A stretch of DNA of 64,000 nucleotides, taken from NCBI GenBank assembly GCA_002633025.1, contig NMRB01000032.1, positions 395,932 through 459,931 on the forward strand. Direction: 5' to 3'. Positions within the stretch are counted from its first letter, which is position 1. The number at the start of each line of letters is the position of its first letter. This document shows positions 1 to 12,900 of the stretch, one piece after another. The position numbers were made by a program, and so were the translations under genes. The stretch is from Notospermus geniculatus. Lineage: Eukaryota; Nemertea; Pilidiophora; Heteronemertea; Lineidae. The notes under the pieces are model-generated. The model was given only the letters and a program-made list of their open reading frames with translations, was not told the origin of the DNA and did not search any database.

Positions 1-980
1 TGCAGGCAATACTAGGAGAAGAAAAACATTTCACCATCAACATCATTTAGGATGTCAGGCGAACACTGAGCACTTACCGGTATGAAATTGGAAGCTCTTT
101 CAGACAACAATACAATTTAACAAATTAGGCCTTCTTTTCATGGAGTCATTTTTTCTTCATAGAGACAATACCCTCTCAAAAATCAGTCCCTCATAATCAA
201 CTCATGACATTTTTCAAATCAAGTTTCACTGCAAAATACTGACTATGTACGGTACACCGTACACTGTGTATTGAGAGGTGCTGCTATGAGAAGGCCGAGA
301 ACAAATCTGAGATAATATGCCGATTACACTGACTTTGTACACCACACTTAACTAGCAACCAAAGCGCAGACACAGCAATATTAAGACTGTGGGATTACCG
401 TATATATACCGGCAGATCATGGGAACAATAAGTACACTACTTTTTGATTGGGCACCAATATGACTACTTACAGCAGAACTAGAACTATGTACACAATTAA
501 CAAATACGGTACAATAACAGCCATGATTAGCAACACATAACTTAACAGCAGCAACACATAACTTATAGAAATACCCTTGAAATGTGCTGTAATGCAGGAT
601 ACAGCTTCTGAAACCCATCTCAGGTCTCAAAATTTTTATTTCACTGCAATCTTTCTACGAACTGCACTGAAAAGAATCGGGAATCCACAAGAACAGATTT
701 AAAGAAATGGTTTCAACCGGCTCAGCATATACAGTGTTAAGTCACTTACGGTAATGTCTTTAGAAGAACCAGCCTTTTATGAGAATATTTGTAGCAGCAC
801 TTGCATCAAGAATCACTGTAAAGTGATCCAGTACAGGACAAGTGACACACAGTCTACATTGAGCAATGCTTGGATATAAGACATGGGAGAAACCTACTCG
901 GTCAGTTGGGTAAGTACCTCTTGGTAATACAACGGAGTCATATTCACTGGTCATTTTCCAAAATGCATCCACTTTCACAC
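1..980. other. 3' flank and probable 3' UTR of DENND2 gene
   Basis: No coding exon is visible in this stretch. It lies downstream of the minus-strand stop codon at 981-983. TTTATT at 635-640 reads AATAAA on the minus strand and is a candidate polyadenylation signal, giving a 3' UTR of about 340 bases. The rest is AT-rich and unremarkable. Confidence 0.5.
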
Positions 981-3900
981 TCAGACAGCTTTCTTCTTTT
1001 GGTCACCTGAGCCTTTTATATTCGTCTTGATCGCCTTGCCAATATTTCGTAGCTTTTCCCGGAAATTATTCCAAGACGTCGGTGGCATGCTGGCCAATTC
1101 CTGCTTGTATTCAGCTATCCTTGCATCAAAAAGTCCTGTAATAAATGATGATTTTGCATTAACACCAAACCTCTGATTTGGAGGAAAGATACCCATGGTG
1201 TCTGATATATAGAGGATCGTTTTCCATATCTCTTGAATGAAAGCAGGGAATAAGACACACCCTACTCTGATTCTTCAAAGGATAGGTCTCTATAGGAAAA
1301 ATACAATCCTTGAAGAATAATTCATTATAAAACATTACAATCATTGATATCAACACAACTTACCTTTTTCATTGCAAGTGCCATCAAGATGGTCATTTAT
1401 AAATGAATGAAACATCTGCGTTTCACAGAACCATTCAAGAAACATCCTCAAACTTTTCGATGACACTGCCTTACAGAATGAGTCCTTCTGAAATACTTTT
1501 TCGCCATCTTGTTGAATGCCTACGTGCTCCTCAAAATGGCCGACAGATTCAACAAACAGTCGCACAAATGCCTCACTGATCAACACGTTTTTCTGGCCAT
1601 CTGAAAGTAAGTAATATTGAATGAACAGCTACACATTCATTTAAGCTAGTTACTATGTAATAAAGCCTTCAACCCTTTCCACCACACTGACAAGTGCTAA
1701 GTTTTGCTGGATCTGGTCTCATATATCAGTTAGTCACCGACCTGAATCCTCCATGGCCATCTTCAAAGCTTCAATCAGTGCTTTCTGCAGCTTCCTAGGA
1801 ATGATTGTCGTTTCATCATCACATGTCCGCAGTAAACAGGCCTTGTCTAAGTCGATGATTAATACCTACAAGTGAAGATTATGACAAAAACTTTGGTATG
1901 GGAACACCAGACACCTGGACAAACCGTGATGAAAACATTCACTAATACACATAGAGACTGAATTCTTCTGCAACCACTTCCTATGACAAGGGCCAAATGA
2001 CAAAGCCTTTATCTTCTGGGTGAATGCCATCTGATAAAGTTCTCATTCAAACAGGAATGAACGGCTGCAGAATTGCAACCTCTTTGAACCCTACTTACTT
2101 CTTCTGTGGGCAAGTCATCAATCTTCGGCAAGTTGGGTGACATGATGCCAATGATATAAGGTGTAGGCGCACAGGTGATATCGAGGAGGGCAGCTGGCAG
2201 GACTGGGATGAATGTATGCTGCCATTGGAAGGGATAGAGTAGACCAACCAATGCATGGATGCAGTTTGACAAGGTGCTAAAATATGGAAAGATGAATGTT
2301 AGTCTCACGTGAATGTATAGCACCAGAAATAGTCAGTCAAATAACCCGAAGATACTTCGTCAGGGCTGACCAAATCATGATGTTTTCTTTGATATCGTAG
2401 TTGATACTCACCTCAACTTTGATGCACTGAAGAGCATTCGCCTTTCCAACAATATGGCTGAAAACACTTGGAGGACGTTTTCAATGCCAAGGCAAGAGAA
2501 AAGGTACTCAAAGTTAACCTGGAATGAAATGAATGAAATCGATACAAAAACTCCACAAAAACTGGTTGTCTAAGTGTATCTACAGTTCCTCAATCAGCCA
2601 ACCACACATGCAATCAGGGGCTCCCTTAGTCGTGCAAGTGAAAGTCAAACAATATCTGACTTACATTTTCCATTCTGGCATCCTCCTGTCTACTGAGTGT
2701 CAATGTTTCTAATGTACCCTGAGTGTTCTGAAATTGAAGGATTAGAAAATGGCTCGATCAAGTCAAAAAATAGATGCTGTTGGTGAAAGAAAGAGGCAAA
2801 AATTTTAGGTTGCACCTTTACATGAGAGATGTCTTGTGGGAGTTCTCTCTCTAGGGGCAATTCACCATTGTCACATTGTTGGTTTCCATAGTGCCAGTAT
2901 TACTCACCATGCTGTTGACATCAATAGACCTCCCAAGACTAGGCAGCGGTTTCCCATACGTTGCAGCAATCAGCTCCATGGCATAGTCACTGGAAACAAG
3001 GCGACGTTTCTCCGCATGGTCAAGTACCTGGCTGTATAGTGTATGTGCTCCAAGTGGACTGACAATACAAATCACTTCTGGAAGGCGAGCCCCTCGACCA
3101 GGAGGCAGCAGGCGTTTGCAGTAACCGTAATCACGGCGGCCATCAGAGCTTGTCAGGACGAAGGAGAAACTTTCACTAGAAAAGAAAACACATCATACCC
3201 TTGATGAAGTACAGGTATTGACCTTTTTATGTTTATTCATTATTCTGACTCCGCCTTTCATTACAAATATTCAAATGAGGTGACACCTATTGAACTCACC
3301 TGTCATACTTTGTGACCGGCATCAAAACATCCTTATCTGGGAAACAGAATTCTGGGATGGACGTCTTTTCTGGATCAACCTATCATGGAAAAATAAACAC
3401 AACTTTATGACACCTCACCTTTAAAAGCAAAAAAGTTGTTATTTAGCAAATAAATGCAGCTGCTAACACATAATTTACAGTAAACACTGCTAAGGTGGAT
3501 ATCCAGAGTTATTTTTAGTCTCTGATGACGTAGTATGTGTGGGTAGATTAGCCTAGCGGTTGACTCATAGGCTTATTTGGACAGGTAGATTTACTTCATG
3601 TGTTAACACTGTGTGTAAATGTAAACTCCTCAGGTCAGTACCCATGTTCAACCAACACAGCAAACATGGCATTAGGCGGGATAGGTGAATGAGGGCCTTT
3701 GGTCAATTTTACAAAGCATCGTTCAATTCAATTTGAATATTGTTCTGCTAGTCCAAACAACATGTCACGTACATGATGTGGAAACTTATGGAGCACCACT
3801 GGTTGACATTTCCCATTGACCATCTCCAAGCCAATAATGACGGCATACTCAAACAACTGTGGGTAGATCCTCTCCCTGAAGGCCCGCACCCTCTCATATA

Positions 3901-6900
3901 TCGACCGCTGCAATGAATGGTAGATCAAGATTATTCTGGTGAAGGGTATCAAAAAATACAGAACTTTAAACCATTGTATGACTGAATCCTGTCACTGGTC
4001 ATAGATTCAAGTCCCCAATACACATGATACATGATAGCCCCAAGCGGGGAGAAACATACAGAGCATTGTTGATGAACCTGGGGCATTTCATGATTCCTTA
4101 GTATAAAGAAGAATATAAGCATTGACTCACATTTTTCTCTTTGATACTCGTGACATGACGAATTCTGCGTTGAAGTTCTTTGAGATCAATCTGGCTTTCG
4201 CTGTCATCTGAAAGAAAAATGAACAATATTAGATAAATTGGCAATAAATTGTGACTCCAAATCTAGAGACACAGTATTTGACCTTCACAATTTCTCAATA
4301 TAGGCTAACACACCAATGTGACTGGACTTCATAACCTTATACTATGAATGTGGTTGACCCCCATCCAAAGTTGAACTCGTCTGCAGAGAATGGCCTGACC
4401 AAGAGAAAGGGATTGGATAACATACCAAACATGAAGAGAACCACCTGGCTCTGTAGTGTAGGCCTATGTGGAGGTTAATCATAGGCCTGGTTTGTTGTGA
4501 GTGAAAGAGAGCACTGTTTTCATTCCAGAAAACAACCAGACAAAAAGAATTATCTAAATATCATTAACTCTCGATATAAATGTCATCGGTAATTGCTTTG
4601 ATATGAGCCAAGGATGGAAAGATGTTGAGGTCAACTTGTGAGAAGGGGAGTAGGCCTATATGAGCCTGAAACTGACATTGTCAGGAGGCAAAAATCAGTC
4701 CTGATCAACTCCCTACAACTCCCTCCAATGACAAGTGCGAGAGGAGAAGCATGTTTGTACACCGTGATGATTCAGGATGGATGCAGAAATGACAGGCATG
4801 AAATCTATACACACAAGACAAATCCAAATCATTACCTGTCCGTTCAAAATCAAAGCCACAATTCAGATGTCGCCTGTGAAATTCTCTAGGATTCCCACAA
4901 AATGAATTAACTTGACTTGAACAAGGAATAAAGCGATTTCCAATCCCTGTTAAATTCTCACAACTTTCATTGCTGAAATATCCCGTGTCATTGGAGGCAT
5001 GTGGAGGACGAAGCTGAGGGGAGGGCGTGTAACGCTCCTCCTCTGATCCGCGGATGGGTGAATTATGTCCAAAATTTGGGCGATCTGGGGAAGAGGTGTT
5101 GTGGTGATAGGGTGAATGGAAGTCCAAACTTTCTAAACTACTCCCACTGAATGATATATCCTCAGAGACCAGTGGAAAGTACTGTTGATGCTTTCGTCCT
5201 TTTCCTTTTATTCCACTGTGAGACCAAAAATATCTTTTTGCACCAGACTTTTTCTTAATTTTTAATTGCTGGTTGTCTAAACTCTCAGCACTACTCGTAT
5301 ATTCCAAGTTTTCAAAAGACAGAGAATGGACTGTCCTTGGAACACTGGGAGTTTGTCTTTCCTCAAAATCACCACACTGAGGTGAAACTTTGTTGAAGCG
5401 AATTGCTTTTTTATATCTGATTCTGTTTCCCCAACTGTCAATGCTGTCCGTACTGCTGTACATAAAATCACCGCGACTCAGTGGTGAAATGGACCTAAGA
5501 TGTGGCAAGGGTTGCTGGCATGCCTGGACCCATCCTCTCCTTGAACATTGGTCGTAATACCGCCCAGGAACATCAGGATTATACTTTCCTGTGCCGTCCA
5601 AACTGTCTGAACTATCACCACTGACGAAGGGAGCATACGGTCTAGGTAAGGACTGTTGCTCATGGTAAGACATACGCCGAGCCAATAATCGACCAGATCC
5701 CTTATCCTGACGTGCACTTGCACCTGGTGGATCCAAACTGCCTGAGCTACCGCACACATATTCCAGATTTTCACAGGAGAATGACCAGTTTGGCCTCCGT
5801 GGAGGCAAGAAGTTTGACCCCCTTGCTGAATCCATCTGTGGCCAAATTTTGTTCCTTCTTCCCACACTTGGGCATTTCTGATCGTTTCCGATCAATTTGT
5901 GCCTCAGTGATGTTCCAGTGATACAAAACGCCCTCTCCTGCTTTGGGAGAGAACCACAGAGCGTCATAACTGGCATATAGTCGTTTTAATTCAAGATCCA
6001 GTGAATGATTAAGGATTCAAACTGTAATAACAGATGACCAAACTTCATCCGACATGTAAGCCTATCACTGTGCAGTATGAACCTGTCCACGAAGAAGCTA
6101 GTCCATTCTTGATGAAATCATCGTCTAAATCATAGAAGATGCTCTATCCATATAAAACAATGATGCTGAGGTCACTGATTCCTTAAATGGACTCTTGCAC
6201 CCACAAATTCAATTGACTAGCAGGTTGATAGAAACTTTAGATATGTGAGCAGGCCTACGTTATGGTGGAAGATTCCATTCTCATCATTGATGAAGGGTAG
6301 AAAAGCAGACGGCGGAAATGCAAAGCAAACGACATCCCAAGGAAACTGAGGTGGGTGTGCATCAACCAGCAAATCATGAAAATTGTTATGGAATGATATT
6401 TCAAACTTTATCGAAGAGGATGGTCATAATTTTGACCACAATTGTTACTGAATACAACCTCACGCCCCTCCTGGATTGGAATTTTCGGCCGACCAGTACC
6501 ATGTTTTAATAAGACCATGTCAACTCATTCATAACATTGTGGCAAGCCAAATATCATTGTTGTTGGAATGTCAACATTAATAACCCGAGGATTACATGGA
6601 ATATTGTGCATGCACCTAATGGCCCAATGATGAGAGAAGAGAACATTACGTGATATTCCAGGAAATCGGTCAAAGCAGATATATATGTGGGATGTCAAAT
6701 TGACGATTAATACCTTTTAAGGGGAGGGATGAAGAAAAAGTAGAGAAAAATCAAAGGCACCAGATGACATATATGGAGATTAAATCAAAGTACCAGTTAA
6801 TACCATTGTATGGCTTCCTCCCTGTTGTTTCCTACCGGTACAAGCAATGCCCACAATGTCATGACCTCACACTACTCCAACCATATGATTAGACAGCATG

Positions 6901-9900
6901 ATAAAAAGAATAAAATTCCTCCACCGAGTTCAGTTGTCATCATGTCCTACCTTCAGCTTGGTAGGGATTCGTCATGGTTACAGAATCCAAGGTTCAAAGG
7001 CAAATAGTCCACTGTGAAGAAAATGGTACCCACACACCTAGAGATGCATCCAATCAAAGTGAAAGCAACTTTCATTTGTGAGGCAGTCAAGGTGTATGGA
7101 GATACCAAGCACCACGCTTGCTTCTCTGTGTAAATACTTCCTGGTTGGGAAAATCACATCACTGACGGCATCAACAAAACAGGCCATGATGCCATTGTTA
7201 GGCCACATAAAAAAAGAAAGCTGGTGATCGTCCCCGCCCGCCCCGCGAAAACGGCCCCGACCCCGGGTTGTTTTTTTTGGAAAAAAATTTTTTTTTTCAA
7301 AAAAAATTTTTTTTCATCAAAAATAACTTTTTTTCGATTTTTTCCCCCAAAAAGTTCGAATTGCCCTCTTACGTATATTTTGACCATTGACATCACTTGT
7401 TCACAATCTGAACGTCAGAGAACGATTCGTGCCAAATTCAATGGCTGCCCGAAGGTTGCCGAAAGCTTCCGACTCGAAGACGATTGTTGTTGTCCAGTTC
7501 ATATCGCACCTGGGATACAAAGGACACGATTTCAAGGCATTTGGTTGTTACCATTGACTCACTCTTCATGCCAATTCACTGTAAAAAAATTATTAAAAAA
7601 AAAAAAAAGCCTCCCCCCTACCCACCTCCTCCCCGAGAAAAGGACGCTCACCATTTTTTTTTTATGTGGCCTTACAGAAACTTTCCTACTGAGAGGTTGG
7701 AATATTACAATGTACATGTATTGTTAAATTGCCATGTAATGGCAAATGAATTTTCATGCGTCACCACTATGCACCAAGGGTTCCTAATCCTTTGTTATTT
7801 CTAATCTTGGAATTCAGACATGACAAAGAGAAAGCCATCAGTTATGCAATGTTGCTTGACCCGAGCCATAAATTGAAGTATATTTGAGACAAAGTAGTCT
7901 AACAATAACATGACTCAGAGTATGGCGCAGTGTAAAACATGAAGCATAAGCTTATCTGCAGATAATGAAAGTGGTGAGGAATTAGAGAACCTCAGCTGAT
8001 GAAATGCGATTAGAAAGCGAGTTGCATTTTGAAATAGAATAGAACGGCAGATCAAAACGTTCGTGCTAGAAATGAAAGCGGAGCAAAATTTACGAAAGCA
8101 CCTGCTGTGCAATTAGTACCATTCACGAAAGACTCAAGCCTCATGTGAAAGAAGGTCCCTGAATGATGAACACTGCTGCCTTTGCTCTCTGATTTGGCAA
8201 GCCATGATTACATCACACTTGTGTAATCAAGTGAAATTAATTAGGCTCAGTCTGAATGAAAACTGACAAGGGAAGCAATTGAAAAAGTTACACCTACATG
8301 CAAAATAAAGCTGACATGATTTACAAACAACTACAGGAACTATCTTATCCCAAGTGGTCGAAACACTCAACACAACTGAAATCGTGTCAGTCACTTCATC
8401 CCGCCCCTTTATAATGTGTGGAAATGTACATCTGGAACATTTTTGGGACCCCTACCAATGATTTTTTGCCACATTGGAAATGAACTTCAGCTTTTCATTG
8501 CAGGTTCATGTATTGTCTGATGACCACCAGGAGAAGACCACATTGAAAAACTAAGATCATGCTAACAGTTACAATCATAATAGCAAGCTCACCAAAGCCT
8601 ACATGTAGCAAGCAGCATTGGAGGTGTGGATGGTTTCTGTACTGGGTTGTTTACTAACTCAAAATAGAGACAAACATCATCAAATAAAACTACATCCAAC
8701 ATTAGTAACAGATTAGTAGTAGCCTATAGAACACTCAGATACATGTAGCACTACCTTCATGTGGCCTACCTTCGATGACGATGAAAAATCCTTCAAATAA
8801 AGCAAAAGATTTGATCATGCACTGTACAAGAAAACACCACAGGATGCCACACCAACAATTACAGCGTTGTTTCACATGTACTACCAGTAATCTGAGGAAA
8901 TACTGTGAGTGTGAGAAGTGACATTTTCAGGTCCATTTTGAATGTTTTGTTTAGGTGGTGGACATAAGATTGAAGAAGTGTTAAAATATGCAGAGTTTTA
9001 AAGGTGAGTTGACGAGATGATGTTTTTGAAGTGAGAAGGCCAGGCAGCAGGCAGAGACAGATCGAAGGGCATGAGGCCAACAAACCATATGCCCTCCCTT
9101 ATCAAATATAAGGAGGGTTTCACCACGAAGTAAATTCAGATGAATGCCAAATGCAATCCCAATGTGATGGTTCACAACCTCCCTATCTCCAGAGTTTTCT
9201 TTTCCAGTACCGGTACTATAGATACCACGGACATCGGAAATAAATGGTGGCTTTGGCATTGAAATGATGAACAAATGTACGACACTGACACTAACGAGAG
9301 TGACTTTAAAGTCCTTTCATCATAGATGAGATTCCTTTGAGAGAGCTAGATTCTACAAATCATGACTGTACACAAAATAAAACAAATAAACAGTCCGATT
9401 CAACATTTCACACCACAGCACAGCCATCATCCACAGCTACCTCCAAACAGCAGCACAACAATGCAAAAACTACCAAACTCAAATTCCCTTACAATATGTT
9501 TTCATTGTGGTACGAATTGTTCTCTCAATCTTGTATCGAACAACCACATCTGAATCTGCAGCAGCAGAATCTGTTTTGGTGTCCGTTTCAACTGATTCTG
9601 ATCCATTCTCACAACTTGATTTGATCCCGTTAGCCCCTGATGAAGGAGAATCTTTGGGCCGAGAATAAGTTAAGATGACCGTTTGCTTTTTTACGAGTTT
9701 CTGAAAATTTACACATTTCAAAATGACAACAAGTTGAATTGAAAATTAGGCTGAAAACATCATATGTACCTACTAAATACTATGCACAGCACAGAGTGAT
9801 TTCACCCATGATGAAAATGGCAAAAAAAATTGTGAAATCCCAAACTCCTCAAAACGAAACTCCTGAAAATTGTGATAAGTTGGTCAAGAAAGTGAACATA

Positions 9901-12900
9901 CTTGATTGACGATCATCCTCCTTGACATCTAGGACGTCATTGTCGTCGACATCACCCAAAACATTATGCCGCAGAATGGAGAATGCTTGGCCGATCTTCT
10001 GCCGTATCTGAAACAAATTGAGAAATAAGGAGGATGTTGTATTTGAACAAGTAAGTAGATTAATCAACGGATCAGTTGAGATCATGGCAGTGTAATTAGC
10101 AGGAGGGGGTACAGCTAATTTGCAAGTAAATCTATTGGAACGTAATGTATGGCTGTACGTTTTATCATATACCAAGGCTCCGTGAGATCCGAGCAAGTCG
10201 TACTTAAAGTGCCAATTTTTGCCGAAAAGAACTGTCCGATTTGAGCAGGACAAACCTGATGCATTACTTGTCATCTAAAGAATGTTTTTGGCTGTTTTTA
10301 TCTCAATCCATCAACTAGTTTGCAAAATATACATGAAATTGTGAAGAGGGTGTTCCGTTCAACTGAGCGGGCGATCCGGGAGGGTGATAAATGTTTCCGG
10401 AACACACGTGTGTGTTCCGGACTTTCCATTGTTGGCGCCGATGAACAGCAGAAATGGCCATTTCAACCGACAAAAACACATCCAAACTCGGTGCGACGAN
10501 TCACACTCGGGTGGTTTTTTTATTGAGCCAAATGGGCCACAGAGACTGAACGAAAGTGAAGCAAGCTTACCACAGCTTTTCTCCTGTAAGTCTTTACATA
10601 GTCCAAATGACTCTTTGTCACATGGTCATCCTTCTTAATGAAGGCAGGCAAATTCTCCCAATCGTCAGATTTCTGATGGCTTGATTTCCCTTTCCTAGAG
10701 GTGATCACTTTCTGTCGTTTTAGGCCCTCTTTCACATCTTTTGGCACACCTGGGGGTTTCGCAGTTGGAGGATGGAACCTGGTGTGCTGAAAAAGGCAAT
10801 ATACATTTTAAGTTGGAGACCTTCATTTGAATTGCTCCACATATCCAACCTAATCAGGGACAAAAAGTGATTAACTATGGGAAGATGATTAACCAAGTTT
10901 ACAAACGGGTCCACTCAAAAGAAATGAAAGGAAAATTGATGACATCAACACATCATAATGATGCTTTGCTAAAACTGGACCAAAAAAGACAAATAAGTTC
11001 AAATAAGTACCTTTTACATAATGTTCGTGTACTTACAGACCTTAATCTGACAAAATAATCTGAGGTAATACACTCTCAATCCTGATTTCAACAAATTTTG
11101 AAGCGGACATTTTGAAAACCATTGCAAGAGACCATGACGGTTCGCTGTTAATTTTGAATGTATACATACAATAACATGGAGTCGAACATGCCACCAGAAA
11201 TATCGATAATATATTCATTGATATACAAAGGCCTGCATGAATTCAAAGGAAATATGCCACGCAATAGAATACACAAGTTTTGGCTACCCTTCTAAAGCGC
11301 CCGCCTGTCTCCAGCAGATGTATCAAGAGATTTCACATGGTTTATTCAACATGTTCAAAAGAACAATGAAGTGAGCAATATCGTTGAAGACTCTGAACCT
11401 CTGATTTGGGTTGAGTGCTGTAAATTTACAGCAAAAGTTCAATGGAATTTTCTTGAAGGGGCATGTTGTTTGGACATAAAATCTTAACACATCCTAAATA
11501 AGAATGAGGCATTATGGGTCATCTTTGTCGTAGAGTTGGAAGGTTCTTCTATGTTTGGTTCACCTGTTCAGTTTGAAAGTGGGCCTAGACCACAAGCCAC
11601 ATGTATCATCAAAATAATCAATGGAAAAGTTGTTGAGTTGAATACTAATTGATAGCTGCCATGAAATCACAAGAATTGCTCTTTTCGTTATAAAGGGCTA
11701 TGCACCCTGCAATCACATGTTGACCATAGAATGTCCTGCATGCTGGCATTATTATTGCATTGTTCAAATCCTGAGAACATCAGGGGTTTTTCGCGCTTGC
11801 CCCTTCGTCACTGCACAGGGTGAGCGGTAAGAACGCCTGTTGTTCTCAGGATAAAGGAGTCAAATCAAATTTCTTTATTGCAGCAGAAGGCAATAAAAAA
11901 GATAGAAAATTATGCGAACAATTGACACCTACCTTCTTTTCATACTTATCCTACAGAAAGCAAAATGTAATGTGCATGTAGTAGAGCATTGAGATAATTC
12001 GAATAACCTCTGAACTTCTTGAAAGAAGTTTCAAACAGTGTCTGCACCTGCATAAACCAGGCGCCTAATGCCCAACATGGTCGTATCTTTGCCCGGCACG
12101 TTTTTGAATCTACTACCTGGATCCGGTGGGCAAATTGAATAGCCAGTATGAGGCCACTGATTCACTCTTTAGTTTAGACTAAACTGGGTCAAGTAAGGTC
12201 AAGCATTGACTGATCCAGAAGCTGATATGGTGAATAAGGAACACTCCATTCATGGGAGACATTGCATGGTTTTCATTCAACAGATTCGCATCAGAGGCAG
12301 AGACATCGCCATTGGTGAAACTTCCACCAAGTTCCATCTATGGTGCAGTTACCTGTTAGTTCAGGTCAAAAGTCATGCAAGTCTGGCTTCAGACTGCAAA
12401 GAAAGAGTGGGTGTTGGCAATGTGATCCATCATGTAGAGGATGCTAGCTCCCTGCAGCGGGTACCTTTCCTTTAGGACATGTATTGCAAGAAATGTCACA
12501 ACCATTGAGTCTTGTAGCCTAGTGGTCCACTCAGCAAGCGACAAGTCCCGGGTTCGAATCCCGGGCCTCATCAATTACCCCTGGCTCTTCCTTCAGTCCG
12601 TGAATACAGTGTATTTAAGCCATGGTGCCTTGTGCCTTTGCAAGGGCAAGTACAAGACGCTGTCTAAGTGAGGAACATGAATAGCTTGAGAGAAGCCTGA
12701 GAGTGACAGAGATGGCTTCTTCAAACTGAGATTTATGTAAACATGTGACTCACGCCATCAGTCAACTTGTTTACTATCAAATGATGCCATTCATACCATT
12801 GACTAAGTGGAGTACACAACAGTAATCAATGTTTATTTTAGTTCTCATAATCATGATAACAATGTCAATACCAACTGTCATTGGAGGCCGGAAGTACAAC

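Noticed and set aside
2822-2907. Apparent frameshift after ...DVNSMVSNTGTMETNNVTMVNC in DENND2
   Set aside because: A gtgagt donor directly after DVNSM at 2908 removes this stretch as intron, and the next exon (2665-2727) then joins in frame.
5478-5867. 129-codon minus-strand ORF overlapping the DENND2 alternative exon
   Set aside because: Different frame from the exon that splices in phase into the DENN core; no recognisable domain.
7224-7804. ORFs of 167 and 106 codons in the poly-A/T region
   Set aside because: They lie inside a MITE and its flank, with homopolymer-derived Lys/Phe runs; no protein features.
12511-12572. tRNA gene call at the GGTTCGAATCC box
   Set aside because: The B box is perfect but the acceptor and anticodon stems do not pair, and related sequence follows in several copies; it is a SINE head.
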